Assembly (NCBI RefSeq): GCF_002217925.1
Contig: NZ_BCMF01000003.1
Span: forward strand, 1-64,000
DNA length: 64,000 bases
From: Secundilactobacillus mixtipabuli
GTDB lineage: Bacteria; Bacillota; Bacilli; Lactobacillales; Lactobacillaceae
Reading direction: 5' to 3'
Under the pieces are notes generated by a model, which was given only the letters and a program-made list of their open reading frames with translations, was not told the origin of the DNA and did no database searches. Both the position numbers and the translations under genes were made by a program. Shown here piece by piece: positions 25,792 to 34,756 of this stretch; the first letter of the stretch is position 1, and the number at the start of each line of letters is the position of its first letter.

Positions 25792-27129
25792 ATGGCTTTT
25801 GATTACGATACGATTGTAATTGGCGGCGGGCCTGGTGGGCTAGCCGTTGCGTATGGTTTGAATAAGCATCAGAAGGTTTTGGTAGTCGAGGGTAATTTAT
25901 GGGGCGGAACCTGTCCTAATTTTGGCTGTGATCCAAAGAAAATGCTCTACGGTGTTGTTGAAGCAAAACGACAGGTGGCACGTTATCAAACCAGTGGTCT
26001 CCCAGCGGAACCAAAAGTGGATTGGTCGGCGATGATGGCCTTCAAACGCGGTTATACTGAAAAAATTCCGACTGGTACTGAAAGTGGTTTAAAGGGTGCG
26101 GGGATAGACCATATCAATGGCATAGCGAAGTTTATTGACGGTCACACGTTAAAAGTTGGCAGTCAGCAAATTACAGGTCAGCAAATTGTGATTGCTACGG
26201 GTGAGACGCCTAATATACCTGATATTCCCGGTAATAAAGCTTTTAAGACGAGCACCGATTTCTTGGACATGGACCGGTTGCCGCAAAAGATTGGTTTTGT
26301 CGGCGCTGGGTATGTGGCAATTGAATTGGCGAATATTGCGGCAGAGGCGGGCGCTGAAGTCCATATTTTCCAGCACAATGACCGGCTGCTTCGAAATTTC
26401 CCCCAAAGTTACACTGAACGATTGAAAACCATTTTGACCGATAAAGGAATTCATTTTCACATGAATACCAATGTCACCGCCTTAGAGGCTGGTGCTGATG
26501 ATCAAGTTAAAGTGGTAACAGACAACGATGATCCGTTAGTCTTAAATGCCATCTTTGCGGCTGCGGGTCGGCGGCCAAACTTAGACCAGCTGAATTTGGA
26601 TGGCATTGGCATTACTGTAGCGAATCAGGGCGTTAAAGTAGATGAACATTTAAGAACCAACGTACCTTCCGTTTATGCGATTGGGGATGCGATTGCTAAA
26701 TCGGTGCCCAAATTAACACCTGTTTCAGGTATTGAAGGCCGCTATGTTGCCTCGTTTATTCAAGGTGAAACAACGGCACCAATCCACTACCCAGCAATTC
26801 CGCATACGGTGTTTGCTGGACCAGAATTGGCACAAGTTGGGGTGTCACTGGCGGAAGCTAAGAAGGAACCAGAGCGCTATGTGATTAGTGATCATTCTGT
26901 GGGTGCATGGTATACCTACCATCGCATTCAGGATAAGGATGCCCATGTGACAACGATCATGGATAAAGCTTCCGGTAAATTAGTTGGGGCGATTGTCCTG
27001 GCAGTCAATGCCGAAGAGCTGATCAATGATTTTTCAGAGTTGATTACGCACGGGACTTCAGCCAAGGATGCGACGGATTGGACACCAGTTTATCCCAGTG
27101 TGACGAGTGACCTTGGTTACTTTTATTAA
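25792..27129 (+). CDS. FAD/NAD(P)-dependent disulfide-reductase-like oxidoreductase
   Basis: A 445-residue flavoprotein with the FAD Rossmann motif VIGGGPGGLAVAYG (residues 7-20), the redox disulfide GGTCPNFGCDPKK, a second NAD(P) motif GAGYVAIELANIAAEAGAEV and the FAD segment VYAIGDAIA. This is the glutathione reductase fold. The C-terminal HPTxSE catalytic His-Glu motif is replaced by VYPSVTSD, so the usual acid-base His is missing. The thiol substrate is therefore uncertain. ATG 25792 follows ACAGGAGGAAA; 15 upstream codons are ignored. Monocistronic with its own terminator. Confidence 0.85.
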   Translation: MAFDYDTIVIGGGPGGLAVAYGLNKHQKVLVVEGNLWGGTCPNFGCDPKKMLYGVVEAKRQVARYQTSGLPAEPKVDWSAMMAFKRGYTEKIPTGTESGLKGAGIDHINGIAKFIDGHTLKVGSQQITGQQIVIATGETPNIPDIPGNKAFKTSTDFLDMDRLPQKIGFVGAGYVAIELANIAAEAGAEVHIFQHNDRLLRNFPQSYTERLKTILTDKGIHFHMNTNVTALEAGADDQVKVVTDNDDPLVLNAIFAAAGRRPNLDQLNLDGIGITVANQGVKVDEHLRTNVPSVYAIGDAIAKSVPKLTPVSGIEGRYVASFIQGETTAPIHYPAIPHTVFAGPELAQVGVSLAEAKKEPERYVISDHSVGAWYTYHRIQDKDAHVTTIMDKASGKLVGAIVLAVNAEELINDFSELITHGTSAKDATDWTPVYPSVTSDLGYFY

Positions 27130-27144
27130 TCTATTAAGAATAAG

Positions 27145-27180
27145 AAAACCCCTCGTATGCGTATGCATACGAGGGGTTTG
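27145..27180 (+). terminator. Rho-independent terminator
   Basis: AAACCCCTCGTATG and CATACGAGGGGTTT form a perfect stem 16 bases after the stop codon. Confidence 0.85.
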
Positions 27181-27219
27181 TCATGTTAAAATGAAGTATC
27201 AAAAGTAGGAAGTGGAAAA

Positions 27220-27804
27220 ATGGGGAAAGCAGAAGAGATTTACCGGGAAATTATGGCAGATCCACAAAATGCGGCATTTACTCAGCAAGGCATTGAACCG
27301 CTATATCATGTGGAACCTGAGGCGAGAATATTGATTATTAGTCAAGCGCCAAGCCGAAAAGGGCAAGCCTCTATGACGTACTGGGATGATCCTAGCGGTG
27401 ATCGCTTGAGGTCGTGGATGGGCATGAGTCGCGATGAGTTCTACCATTCTGGAAAATTAGGCGTAGTTCCTTTGGACTTTTATTTCCCGGGAAAAGGCAA
27501 ACAGGGTGACTTGCCACCTAGAAAAGGTTTTGCTGAAAAATGGCATGAACCAGTCCTGGAATTAATGCCAAAGGTTTCGCTGACGTTATTAATTGGCGCA
27601 TACGCTCAGAAATACTACCTCAAAAAGCGGCGGCAAAAAACGTTAACGGAAACGGTGGCACATTATCGTGATTATTTACCCGAATATTTTCCAATCGTTC
27701 ATCCATCGCCACTCAATTATGGCTGGATGCATCAGCACCCATGGTTTGAAGATGAGGTTGTCCCAGACCTGCAGGCTAAAATTCGGCAGTTACTTGAAGA
27801 ATGA
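27220..27804 (+). CDS. Uracil-DNA glycosylase superfamily protein
   Basis: A 194-residue protein of the UDG fold. Motif 1 is ILIISQAPSRKGQ, a variant of the family's GQAPG; the central WMGMSRDEFY is also typical; motif 2 is IVHPSPLNYGW near residue 160. Such proteins excise uracil or related bases, but this subgroup is poorly characterised. It sits alone after a terminator. A parS/Noc-type near match (27482-27495) falls inside it. ATG 27220 has a weak AAGTGG site. Confidence 0.8.
   Translation: MGKAEEIYREIMADPQNAAFTQQGIEPLYHVEPEARILIISQAPSRKGQASMTYWDDPSGDRLRSWMGMSRDEFYHSGKLGVVPLDFYFPGKGKQGDLPPRKGFAEKWHEPVLELMPKVSLTLLIGAYAQKYYLKKRRQKTLTETVAHYRDYLPEYFPIVHPSPLNYGWMHQHPWFEDEVVPDLQAKIRQLLEE
27482..27495. 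other. Noc-binding-site palindrome (13/14)
   Basis: ATTTCCCGGGAAAA differs from ATTTCCCGGGAAAT only at the last base. Confidence 0.5.
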
Positions 27805-27967
27805 AATGACAGAGATTAAAAGGATATCGCCAACAGGACTTTTGATAGTGAGCGATTTGCTGGCGTAAAAAAATCATTAGGTTAATATGGATAACGGCAT
27901 TCTTTTTAATTAGAGATAAAGAAGACGCCGAATATTAGAAATTGACAGATAAATCGAGGTGATTTTA

Positions 27968-28912
27968 GTGATTGAACTGCTTAACGTCAATAAGGAGTAT
28001 GAAGGCCAGCACGCGCTTGATCACTTGAATCTCACCATTAACGATGGTGAACTATTTGTATTAGTTGGGCCATCTGGCAGCGGTAAAACGACGATCTTGA
28101 AATCGATCAATCGCTTGGTTGTCCCAACTTCTGGGCAGGTTAAAATTAATGGTAAGGACGTTGCCAACGAAAACTTACAGCAGCTGCGTCGTCAAATTGG
28201 TTATGTTTTACAGACGGGTGCGCTATTCCCTAATATGACGGTGGCTGAGAATGCCAGTGTGCAATTAGATAGTTTAAAGTGGCCAACGGCAAAAAAACAC
28301 GAACGAATAGCCGAACTGATGACTGCGGTGGGGCTTGACCCCGACCATTTTCTTAGGCGGATGCCAAGCGAACTCTCTGGCGGTGAGGCACAGCGTGTTG
28401 GGATTGTGCGGGCCTTAGCTTGCAAGCCGGAGCTAGTTCTGATGGATGAACCCTTTAGCGCCTTAGATCCCGTTTCAAGAAGACAATTACAGCAGATTGT
28501 CATCAATTTACACCGCAATTTAGATAGTACGATTGTTTTTGTGACCCATGATATGCATGAAGCACTGCGTTTAGCCGATCGAATTGCCGTTGTGCATAAT
28601 GGCCAGTTGCAGCAGATTGGGACGCCCAGTGAGATTCTAACCGAGCCTGCCAATTCGTTTGTCAGTAATTTCTTTGCGGATGAGCAGCAGACTGACCAGC
28701 TATTAGGCCAAGTTTTGGCTTCCGGCTTTGGCAGGCCAGCTCAGCCTGATGAACCAGGAACCAGAATGGTTAAGGGCCAAAGTATTTTTGAGTGGGCGAC
28801 TGCACTGAAGCAATCGCAGCTGGATCAAATTATTGTGGACAATCAGGTGCTTACTGATCACGACTTGATTGATTACTTAGCATCACTTGGAACGGAAGGT
28901 GACAGTCATTAG
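27968..28912 (+). CDS. Osmoprotectant (betaine/carnitine/choline) ABC transporter ATP-binding protein, OpuCA-like
   Basis: A 314-residue ABC ATPase with Walker A GPSGSGKTT, signature LSGGEAQRVGI, LMDEPFSALDP and switch His in VTHDMHEAL. After about residue 235 a 75-residue C-terminal tail replaces the full pair of CBS domains of longer OpuCA proteins, so ionic-strength sensing may differ. GTG 27968 is chosen because GAGGTG ends 8 bases upstream. It overlaps the permease-binding protein gene, forming a two-gene transporter for compatible solutes. Confidence 0.88.
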   Translation: MIELLNVNKEYEGQHALDHLNLTINDGELFVLVGPSGSGKTTILKSINRLVVPTSGQVKINGKDVANENLQQLRRQIGYVLQTGALFPNMTVAENASVQLDSLKWPTAKKHERIAELMTAVGLDPDHFLRRMPSELSGGEAQRVGIVRALACKPELVLMDEPFSALDPVSRRQLQQIVINLHRNLDSTIVFVTHDMHEALRLADRIAVVHNGQLQQIGTPSEILTEPANSFVSNFFADEQQTDQLLGQVLASGFGRPAQPDEPGTRMVKGQSIFEWATALKQSQLDQIIVDNQVLTDHDLIDYLASLGTEGDSH

Positions 28913-30431
28913 TCAGTTGATGAGTTATATCAATAAGAATCACAGTGACTTATTACAAGCTTTATGGCAGCATATTTCGATTTCCTTGATTGCTATGATC
29001 ATTACGATTTTAATTGCTATTCCGCTTGCAATTGCACTTATCGATCATCGTCGCATCGGTGAGGTTTTTCTTCAAATTACCGGTGTCATTCAGACGATTC
29101 CAAGTTTAGCCGTTTTAGGGATTTTAATTCCCTTTGTTGGAATTGGCACGGTTCCCGCCATTATTGCGCTCGTGTTGTACGCTATTATGCCGGTTTTTCA
29201 AAATACTTATGCTGGATTGACCAACATTGATCCGGTTCTTTTGGAAGCGGCGGATGCACTCGGTGTTTCCCCGCGATTTAAACTCTTCAAGGTGGAACTT
29301 CCCTTAGCAATGCCCATGATTTTGTCAGGTATTCGAATTGCAACCGTACTTGTGATTGGGACTGCTACGCTGGCTGCTTTGATCGGTGGTGGCGGTTTAG
29401 GGACTTATATTCTTTTGGGGATCCAAACCAATAATAATACAGCGCTTTTAGTGGGGGCTGTCCTTTCAGCTATACTGGCGCTACTGGCTAATTGGCTGAT
29501 TGAAGTGTTATCCAAAGTACCATTGAAACGTCTTGGAATTGGGACCTTAATACTGGTCATGATTGGCCTTGGTGGTACTTTAGGTTATCAGCTGTTAAAA
29601 CCGCAAACTGAAACGGTAACGATTGCGGGTAAATTGGGCGGTGAACCAGAAGTTCTGATTAATATGTATCGGGATTTGATTGAAGAACATGATCCAAATG
29701 TAAAAGTGGTGCTGAAACCTAATTTAGGCGGTACCAGCTTTCTGTTTAAGGGACTGCAAAGCGGTAAAATCGATGTTTATCCCGAATTTACAGGAACTAT
29801 TTTGCAGACGCTTGTTAAAGGTGATCGGCACGTCAGCCGAAATCCGCACGTCGCTTACCAAGATGCGCGAGACCAGCTGAAGCAGCAGTTCAAGATGACT
29901 TATTTGAAGCCAATGGCCTATCAAAATAACTATGCTGTGGTGGTTCGACAGGATACTGCCAAACGGTACCAGTTAAAGACCATTTCTGACTTAGCTCGAA
30001 TTGCAAACCAGCTTTCAGGTGCCTTTGATCCCGACTTTTACCAGGAAAGTAACGGTTATCCTGGCTTAAAAAAGACGTATGGCATGCACCTGCAATCGGC
30101 AAGGACCATGGAGCCATCGCTACGTTATGAAGCACTGAATAACCGACGAGTGGACGTGACGGATGGCTACACAACTGATCCGCAAATCAGGAAGTATCAT
30201 TTCGTCGTTCTCAAGGATGATAAAGCCTTTTTCCCAACGTATCAGGGTGCACCATTGATGAAAACGAGTTTTGCTAAGCAGCATCCCGGAATCGTTAAAC
30301 AGCTGAGTCGTCTAAGTGGTCAGATTTCGGTTACTGACATGCAGACTATGAACTATCAAGTTACCGTTAAACATAAAAGAGCGTCGGCTGTCGCTAGAGC
30401 GTATTTAAAAGCCCATCATTATTTGAAATAA
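28899..30431 (+). CDS. Osmoprotectant ABC transporter permease fused to substrate-binding domain
   Basis: A protein of about 510 residues. The first 210 residues form an OpuCB-type permease with about six helices and the loop LLEAADALGVSPRFKLFKVELPLA. The rest is an OpuCC/OpuAC-type binding domain facing outside (LGGEPEVLINMYRDL, SGKIDVYPEFTGT, GYTTDPQIRK). Such fusions save a separate lipoprotein. The start is unclear: TTG 28887, GTG 28899 and ATG 28920 are in frame, all inside or next to the end of the ATPase gene, and GGAAGG lies at 28890. I give GTG 28899. A terminator follows immediately. Confidence 0.88.
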   Translation: MTVISQLMSYINKNHSDLLQALWQHISISLIAMIITILIAIPLAIALIDHRRIGEVFLQITGVIQTIPSLAVLGILIPFVGIGTVPAIIALVLYAIMPVFQNTYAGLTNIDPVLLEAADALGVSPRFKLFKVELPLAMPMILSGIRIATVLVIGTATLAALIGGGGLGTYILLGIQTNNNTALLVGAVLSAILALLANWLIEVLSKVPLKRLGIGTLILVMIGLGGTLGYQLLKPQTETVTIAGKLGGEPEVLINMYRDLIEEHDPNVKVVLKPNLGGTSFLFKGLQSGKIDVYPEFTGTILQTLVKGDRHVSRNPHVAYQDARDQLKQQFKMTYLKPMAYQNNYAVVVRQDTAKRYQLKTISDLARIANQLSGAFDPDFYQESNGYPGLKKTYGMHLQSARTMEPSLRYEALNNRRVDVTDGYTTDPQIRKYHFVVLKDDKAFFPTYQGAPLMKTSFAKQHPGIVKQLSRLSGQISVTDMQTMNYQVTVKHKRASAVARAYLKAHHYLK

Positions 30432-30433
30432 CG

Positions 30434-30478
30434 AAAGCACTACCAAATACTGATCCATAGTAATTGGTAGTGCTTTTT
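30434..30478 (+). terminator. Rho-independent terminator of the osmoprotectant operon
   Basis: AAAGCACTACCAA and TTGGTAGTGCTTT pair around an 18-base loop, followed by TT. Confidence 0.85.
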
Positions 30479-30524
30479 AATTTTAGGGAGTCCAAATTAA
30501 TTCTTCTGATGAGTCAAGTTTTGC

Positions 30525-30579
30525 TTGTAATTTTAATTTATGGTGGTAATATATGGATTGGAAATTGAGCGGGCGCTCA
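30525..30579 (+). promoter_or_regulatory. mntH promoter with TetR-type operator
   Basis: TTGTAA (30525-30530) and an extended -10 TGGTAATAT are 16 bp apart. Fourteen bases after the -10 lies TGAGCGGGCGCTCA (30566-30579), a 6-2-6 palindrome of the type bound by TetR-family repressors. The only TetR gene nearby is the last gene of this transcript, suggesting autoregulation together with mntH. About 140 bases of AT-rich leader follow to the mntH start. Confidence 0.6.
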
Positions 30580-30720
30580 GTCGAATTTAGTGAATTGCTT
30601 TGAATGTTTGGATCAGAGAAATGATAACTTGATATGGAATTAAACAAGTCGCTTAAGTTTATATCAAATTTGGTTTTCTATGACCAACCGAATTTCTAAG
30701 CCAATAGAAAAGAAGTTTTA

Positions 30721-32097
30721 ATGATGAAAGAAACAGAGACAGAGAAACACAGCTTCGTCGAAGGGTTAGACAGTGAGGGTAAGAGCCTTGATGAAGTGAA
30801 TGGTACGGTTGAGGTCCCGAAAAACGCTGGCTTTTGGAAGACTTTAATGGCCTACACAGGGCCAGGAATCCTGATTGCAGTTGGGTACATGGATCCTGGT
30901 AACTGGATTACTTCTATTGCCGGTGGTGCACAGTTCAAGTACAAATTACTGGCAGTTATTCTGATTTCTAGTTTGATTGCGATGCTGCTTCAAGCAATGT
31001 CAGCAAAACTAGGGATTGTGACTGGTAAAGACTTAGCTCAGCTTACTCGCGAACGCACGAGTAAGGGGATGGGAATCGTTCTTTGGGTGATTGCCGAATT
31101 GGCCATCATGGCAACTGATATCGCTGAAATTATTGGGTCTGGTATTGCGTTGCAACTGCTATTCCACATTCCACTAGTCATTGGTATTTTGATTACCGCA
31201 GCTGACGTTTTACTGTTGCTGGTACTGATGAAATTAGGCTTCCGAAAGATTGAAGCCATCGTAGCAACGCTGGTAACCGTCATTTTATTGGTTTTCGCAT
31301 ACGAAGTTGCACTCTCGAATCCAAGCATTGCTGGTATTATTGGCGGTTATGTTCCTCGAACCGAAATTATCAGCAACCACTCGATGCTCTATCTATCATT
31401 GGGGATCGTCGGTGCCACAGTGATGCCTCATGATTTGTACCTGGGATCATCCATTTCACAAACCCGTCAGCTTGACCGGTCTAATCCCAAGGATATTGCT
31501 AGAGCGATTAAGTTCTCAACCATTGATTCTAACCTTCAATTGTTCATCGCCTTCATCGTGAACAGTTTACTGTTGATCCTTGGTGCCGCCTTATTCTTCG
31601 GTACTGACAGTTCATTAGGCCGATTTGTCGATTTATTCAACGCGTTAAGTAACAGTCAAATTGTTGGTGCGATTGCAAGCCCAGTGTTAAGTATGCTGTT
31701 TGCCGTTGCACTGCTATCTTCAGGCCAAAGCTCAACAATTACTGGGACCTTGGCTGGGCAAATTATTATGGAAGGCTTCATTCGCCTTCGAATCCCACTT
31801 TGGGCACAACGGTTAGTTACTCGGTTATTGTCTGTAACGCCAGTGCTGATCTTCGCCATTATCTATCATGGTAATGAAGCTAAAATTGAAGACTTGCTGA
31901 CTTTATCGCAAGTATTCTTAAGTATTGCCTTGCCGTTTGCTGTGATTCCGCTTGTGGTATTTACCAGCAGTAAAAAGATTATGGGTGATTTCACCAATCG
32001 GGCATGGGTCAAATATAGCGCCTGGATCGTAACTGCTGTTCTGATTATTTTGGATGTGTATTTATTGGGACAACAATTAGGACAGATGTTTAGTTAA
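30721..32097 (+). CDS. mntH: Nramp divalent metal (Mn2+/Fe2+) transporter
   Basis: A 458-residue membrane protein of the Nramp family, with the metal-site motif DPGN in TM1 ([12 protein letters not shown], about residue 59) and the MPH motif in TM6 ([14 protein letters not shown]). About eleven helices are visible; the hydrophilic N-terminus ([21 protein letters not shown]) resembles that of the second MntH at 47.3 kb. It is probably a proton-coupled Mn2+ importer. The start is ATG 30721 or 30724 with a weak AAGAAG site. It is cotranscribed with a TetR gene, unlike the MntR-boxed second copy. Confidence 0.92.
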   Translation: MMKETETEKHSFVEGLDSEGKSLDEVNGTVEVPKNAGFWKTLMAYTGPGILIAVGYMDPGNWITSIAGGAQFKYKLLAVILISSLIAMLLQAMSAKLGIVTGKDLAQLTRERTSKGMGIVLWVIAELAIMATDIAEIIGSGIALQLLFHIPLVIGILITAADVLLLLVLMKLGFRKIEAIVATLVTVILLVFAYEVALSNPSIAGIIGGYVPRTEIISNHSMLYLSLGIVGATVMPHDLYLGSSISQTRQLDRSNPKDIARAIKFSTIDSNLQLFIAFIVNSLLLILGAALFFGTDSSLGRFVDLFNALSNSQIVGAIASPVLSMLFAVALLSSGQSSTITGTLAGQIIMEGFIRLRIPLWAQRLVTRLLSVTPVLIFAIIYHGNEAKIEDLLTLSQVFLSIALPFAVIPLVVFTSSKKIMGDFTNRAWVKYSAWIVTAVLIILDVYLLGQQLGQMFS

Positions 32098-32168
32098 AAA
32101 TTTTGAGGCAGATTTCAGTGAGAAATTCAGAAACTGTCTCTTTTTTATACCAAAGCGGGGGCCAAATC

Positions 32169-32774
32169 ATGAGTAAGAGTGAAACTAAAAGCGATCAACA
32201 TAAAGATAAGATTCTAAAAATTTCCCGGGAAATGTTTGCTGAAAAGGGTTATGAAGCGACTACGACGCGGATGATCAATCAGGCAGCTGGTACTGCTGAA
32301 GGATTAATGTACTATTATTTTCCGCACGGGAAACATGAAATATTAGACACGATTGTTTATCAAGGGATCATTAACCGAGCCAATCAGCTTCAGGCTAAGT
32401 TTGAGGACTGTACGACTAAAGATGACCTTGAGGAACGTTTAATGCAGATCTTCGAGAATATCTGGCAGGTTTTCCAAGATAAGGAAAACTACCAATCGTT
32501 TGTCATTACGATTCACGAACGAACGCTTTTATCCGATGATCAAGCTGACTGGTTATTACAAGTTTTAGAAGGGCTTGTTGATCAGATTGCTGAACAATTA
32601 CAGACAGCACCGGTTTTAGACGGGCTGTCAAAGGACCAGTATCGACCATTAGCGCGAGTCATTGTTTCTATTTTTCAAAAAGTGATCTACGATGAATTGC
32701 TGATCAAAGATAACTGTCAATTGACTGATCAAATGAAAAACCGTATTCGACCGCAATTAGAGGTCGTGCTTTGA
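32169..32774 (+). CDS. TetR-family transcriptional regulator
   Basis: A 201-residue regulator with an N-terminal TetR HTH (ILKISREMFAEKGYEATTTRMINQAAGTAEGLMYYYFPHGKHEIL, residues 15-60) and a helical ligand domain. ATG 32169 follows GCGGGGGCC; the longer open frame to 32103 has no site. It follows mntH by about 70 bases without a clear terminator and probably binds the palindrome in the mntH promoter. Ligand unknown. The gene contains an exact Noc-type palindrome. Confidence 0.88.
   Translation: MSKSETKSDQHKDKILKISREMFAEKGYEATTTRMINQAAGTAEGLMYYYFPHGKHEILDTIVYQGIINRANQLQAKFEDCTTKDDLEERLMQIFENIWQVFQDKENYQSFVITIHERTLLSDDQADWLLQVLEGLVDQIAEQLQTAPVLDGLSKDQYRPLARVIVSIFQKVIYDELLIKDNCQLTDQMKNRIRPQLEVVL
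32220..32233. other. Noc-binding-site palindrome (exact)
   Basis: ATTTCCCGGGAAAT, inside the tetR-type gene. Confidence 0.65.
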
Positions 32775-32790
32775 AAGCAAAAATGGGGAT

Positions 32791-33007
32791 GTGACACAAC
32801 TCGGTAGATTCCAGAATATAACCGCAAATAACGTCATTCCGATGGGCTTTATCGGGATGGCGTTATTTGCGGTTATATGGCCGGAATCTGAGTTGTGGAA
32901 CAGGTTAAGGCTATATTCAAGTAATGGAACTAAAGTAAATTTTAGGCTGTGTAAGTCGAGAAATCAGATTAAATCCTTGTCGACATAGACTTATGTCACA
33001 GCCTCAT
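32791..33007 (+). repeat. Structured intergenic repeat, copy A (full length)
   Basis: A 217-bp element that starts with GTGACACAACTC and ends with TTATGTCACAGCC, so its ends are inverted repeats. The left part is a long hairpin of roughly 35-45 bp (arms CACAACTC...GATTCC...ATATAACCGCAAATAACG and the complement). The right part is a second hairpin closed by GGCTGTG/CACAGCC and AAGTC/GACTT. Related copies lie at 39.6, 49.4 and 59.6 kb. It fills the 299-base gap between the tetR and TSUP genes; the rest is the short promoter of the TSUP gene. No transposase is encoded. Confidence 0.8.
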
Positions 33008-33073
33008 TTTTTTGACTTTTACGTCAGTTTTCTGCGCTATACTAATAGGTAATCGCATTTTTGGGAGGACACT

Positions 33074-33847
33074 ATGCTGCACGTTATTTTGATTACCATT
33101 TATCTTGTTTTCGCTGGGGCCGTTGCCGGCTTTTTAAGCTCGGTTGCTGGGCTTGCCTCTTTGGTTTCCTACCCTGTTTTGTTAAGCGTTGGCGTTCCGC
33201 CAGTCAGTGCCGACGTCACAAACACAGCAGCGCTGATATTTACGGGTTTAGGGTCGACCTTATCTTCTACCAAGGAACTGAAGGGTAATCGTGCAACAAT
33301 GTGGCACGTTGGCCTTTTAGCCTCTTTTGGCGGTATTATTGGGTGCTTGATTCTAGCTTTCTTGCCGTCCTCCAGTTTTGAACACGTGGTGCCGTTTTTA
33401 ATTTTGCTAGCCGCGCTCATGATGATGGCTTCAGGAAAGAAAAAAGCAGTTAGGAAAGCATCGCAGTCAACCAATCTATTGATTTGTGTCTTAAAAAATA
33501 TTGCCATCTTTTTGGTTGGTATCTACATCGGCTACTTTGGGGCTGCGGCTGGTATTTTAATGCTAGCTATTTTAACGGTCACATTATCGAAACCATTTGT
33601 GGTCAGTAATGCTATCAAAAACTTCGCTGCATTACTGACCAATATCATTTCACTCGTGGTTTATGCGTTGACCATTAAAGTTTATTGGTTAATGGCAGTT
33701 CCCTTGGCTGCCGGCATGTTTGTTGGCGGTTACGTCGGGCCAGTCGCTATTCGCCACGTGCCCGTTAAACTACTCAGAATTTTGATTACGCTTGCGGCCT
33801 TTGGCTTATCAGGCTATCTTTTTTACACGACTTATTTTGGTAAATGA
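33074..33847 (+). CDS. TSUP-family (TauE/SafE) permease
   Basis: A 257-residue membrane protein with about eight helices and the TSUP pattern GAVAGFLSSVAGLASLVSYP in the first helix pair, VSADVTNTAALIFTGLGS, and the second-half repeat GYFGAAAGILMLAILTV. The family moves sulfur-containing anions or similar organic anions; the substrate here is unknown. ATG 33074 follows GGGAGGA. It stands alone, downstream of repeat copy A and upstream of the LysE-type exporter leader. Confidence 0.85.
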   Translation: MLHVILITIYLVFAGAVAGFLSSVAGLASLVSYPVLLSVGVPPVSADVTNTAALIFTGLGSTLSSTKELKGNRATMWHVGLLASFGGIIGCLILAFLPSSSFEHVVPFLILLAALMMMASGKKKAVRKASQSTNLLICVLKNIAIFLVGIYIGYFGAAAGILMLAILTVTLSKPFVVSNAIKNFAALLTNIISLVVYALTIKVYWLMAVPLAAGMFVGGYVGPVAIRHVPVKLLRILITLAAFGLSGYLFYTTYFGK

Positions 33848-33854
33848 CGCCAAC

Positions 33855-34012
33855 TTGACATTTTTACTGGCTTCACGTATGCTTTTTCAAGTTAATTAAA
33901 TCGCTAATAACTTGGCCATCGTCGGGTGGTCTTGATAGGCAGCTACTCCTAGTCGCAGACGTGGTGTCCCAGAGGCACTTAAGACTAGAGCAGGTGCTTT
34001 TTCTTTGCGGGT
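33855..34012 (+). promoter_or_regulatory. Promoter and structured leader with terminator before the LysE-type gene
   Basis: TTGACA (33855-33860), 17 bp, TATGCT give a strong promoter, so the transcript carries about 135 nt before the ATG. The leader can form CAAGTTA/TAACTTG (33888/33908), a second stem CCATCGTC/GACGTGG with an inner GGGTGG/CTACTC, and an intrinsic terminator GCACTT/AGGTGC plus a T-tract (33975-34006). TGGTCTT (33927) and CTAGTC (33949) can instead pair with AAGACTA and GACTAG inside the terminator. This is the layout of an attenuator or riboswitch; I do not recognise the class. Confidence 0.55.
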
Positions 34013-34027
34013 AAAGGGGAATTAAAC

Positions 34028-34648
34028 ATGACGTCAGTCGTATTACGAGGGATGTTGATTAGTATTGCACTGGTCTCGTCAATTGGGATGCAGAATTTAT
34101 TTGTTTTTAATAGTGCTATGAGTAATCGTTTTCGCCGAGCAATGCTCATTTGTTTATTTGTTTGGCTAGCGGATACGACTTTAACAACGGTCGCTTTTTT
34201 GGGTGTTGGTGCGTTTATCAGCCATTATTTGTGGCTCAAGATAGTGATTATGCTGTTGGGTGGTCTCATTGTGATTTGGATGGGATTTGGCATCCTTCGC
34301 TCAGCCAGTCAAATTGAATTAGGTAAGAATAATGCACAGCTGCCACTGAAAGAGGCTTTTGCCAGTGCCTGGATCGTGACTTTTGCTAACCCGCAAGCCA
34401 TCATTGACACGAGTATCACAATGGGCGCTTTGCGCGGACCGTTAAGTGATAATGAAGTTCTGCCCTTTTTCTTCGGTATTATTTTGGCCACTGCAATTTG
34501 GTTCTTTGGCATCACACTGATCGTGAATATTCTTAAGAATCGTTTGCCTAAGCGAATTCTGATGTGGATCAATATTATCTCCGGCGTCATTGTCATGGGT
34601 TATGGTGTTTTGCTGCTCGTTAATGCAGCGCGCTTAATTCTTGGCTAA
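34028..34648 (+). CDS. LysE/ArgO-type amino acid exporter
   Basis: A 206-residue membrane protein with about six helices and the LysE-family pattern (LVSSIGMQNLFVFNSAMSN at the start, FANPQAIIDTSITMGAL in the middle). The family exports basic amino acids; ArgO/LysE substrates are a guess here. ATG 34028 follows AAAGGGG. It has its own promoter and a switch-like leader, so expression is probably tuned to a metabolite, which would fit an exporter. Confidence 0.85.
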   Translation: MTSVVLRGMLISIALVSSIGMQNLFVFNSAMSNRFRRAMLICLFVWLADTTLTTVAFLGVGAFISHYLWLKIVIMLLGGLIVIWMGFGILRSASQIELGKNNAQLPLKEAFASAWIVTFANPQAIIDTSITMGALRGPLSDNEVLPFFFGIILATAIWFFGITLIVNILKNRLPKRILMWINIISGVIVMGYGVLLLVNAARLILG

Positions 34649-34678
34649 AAACAGCTGGTTTCAGCTATTTAAATTCGA

Positions 34679-34722
34679 AAAGAAGCCTATTCCGACAGCT
34701 AGTCAGAATAGACTTCTTTTTG
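34679..34722. terminator. Terminator between the LysE-type and P-type ATPase genes
   Basis: AGAAGCCTATTC and GAATAGACTTCT pair with one wobble, with inner GAC/GTC, and are followed by TTTT. Both convergent genes end here. Confidence 0.8.
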
Positions 34723-34756
34723 GTTAGTTTCTCGTTTAATCCAAGTTTTTTTGTGG

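Noticed and set aside
32791-32988. 65-residue ORF in repeat copy A
   Set aside because: It reads through both arms of the hairpin of a non-coding repeat and is not kept in the other copies.
33900-33965. yybP-ykoY (Mn2+) or T-box riboswitch in the LysE-type leader
   Set aside because: AGGAGTAGCT resembling yybP-ykoY appears only on the minus strand, which would point away from the gene. GGGTGG alone is too little for a T-box; no specifier hairpin was found.
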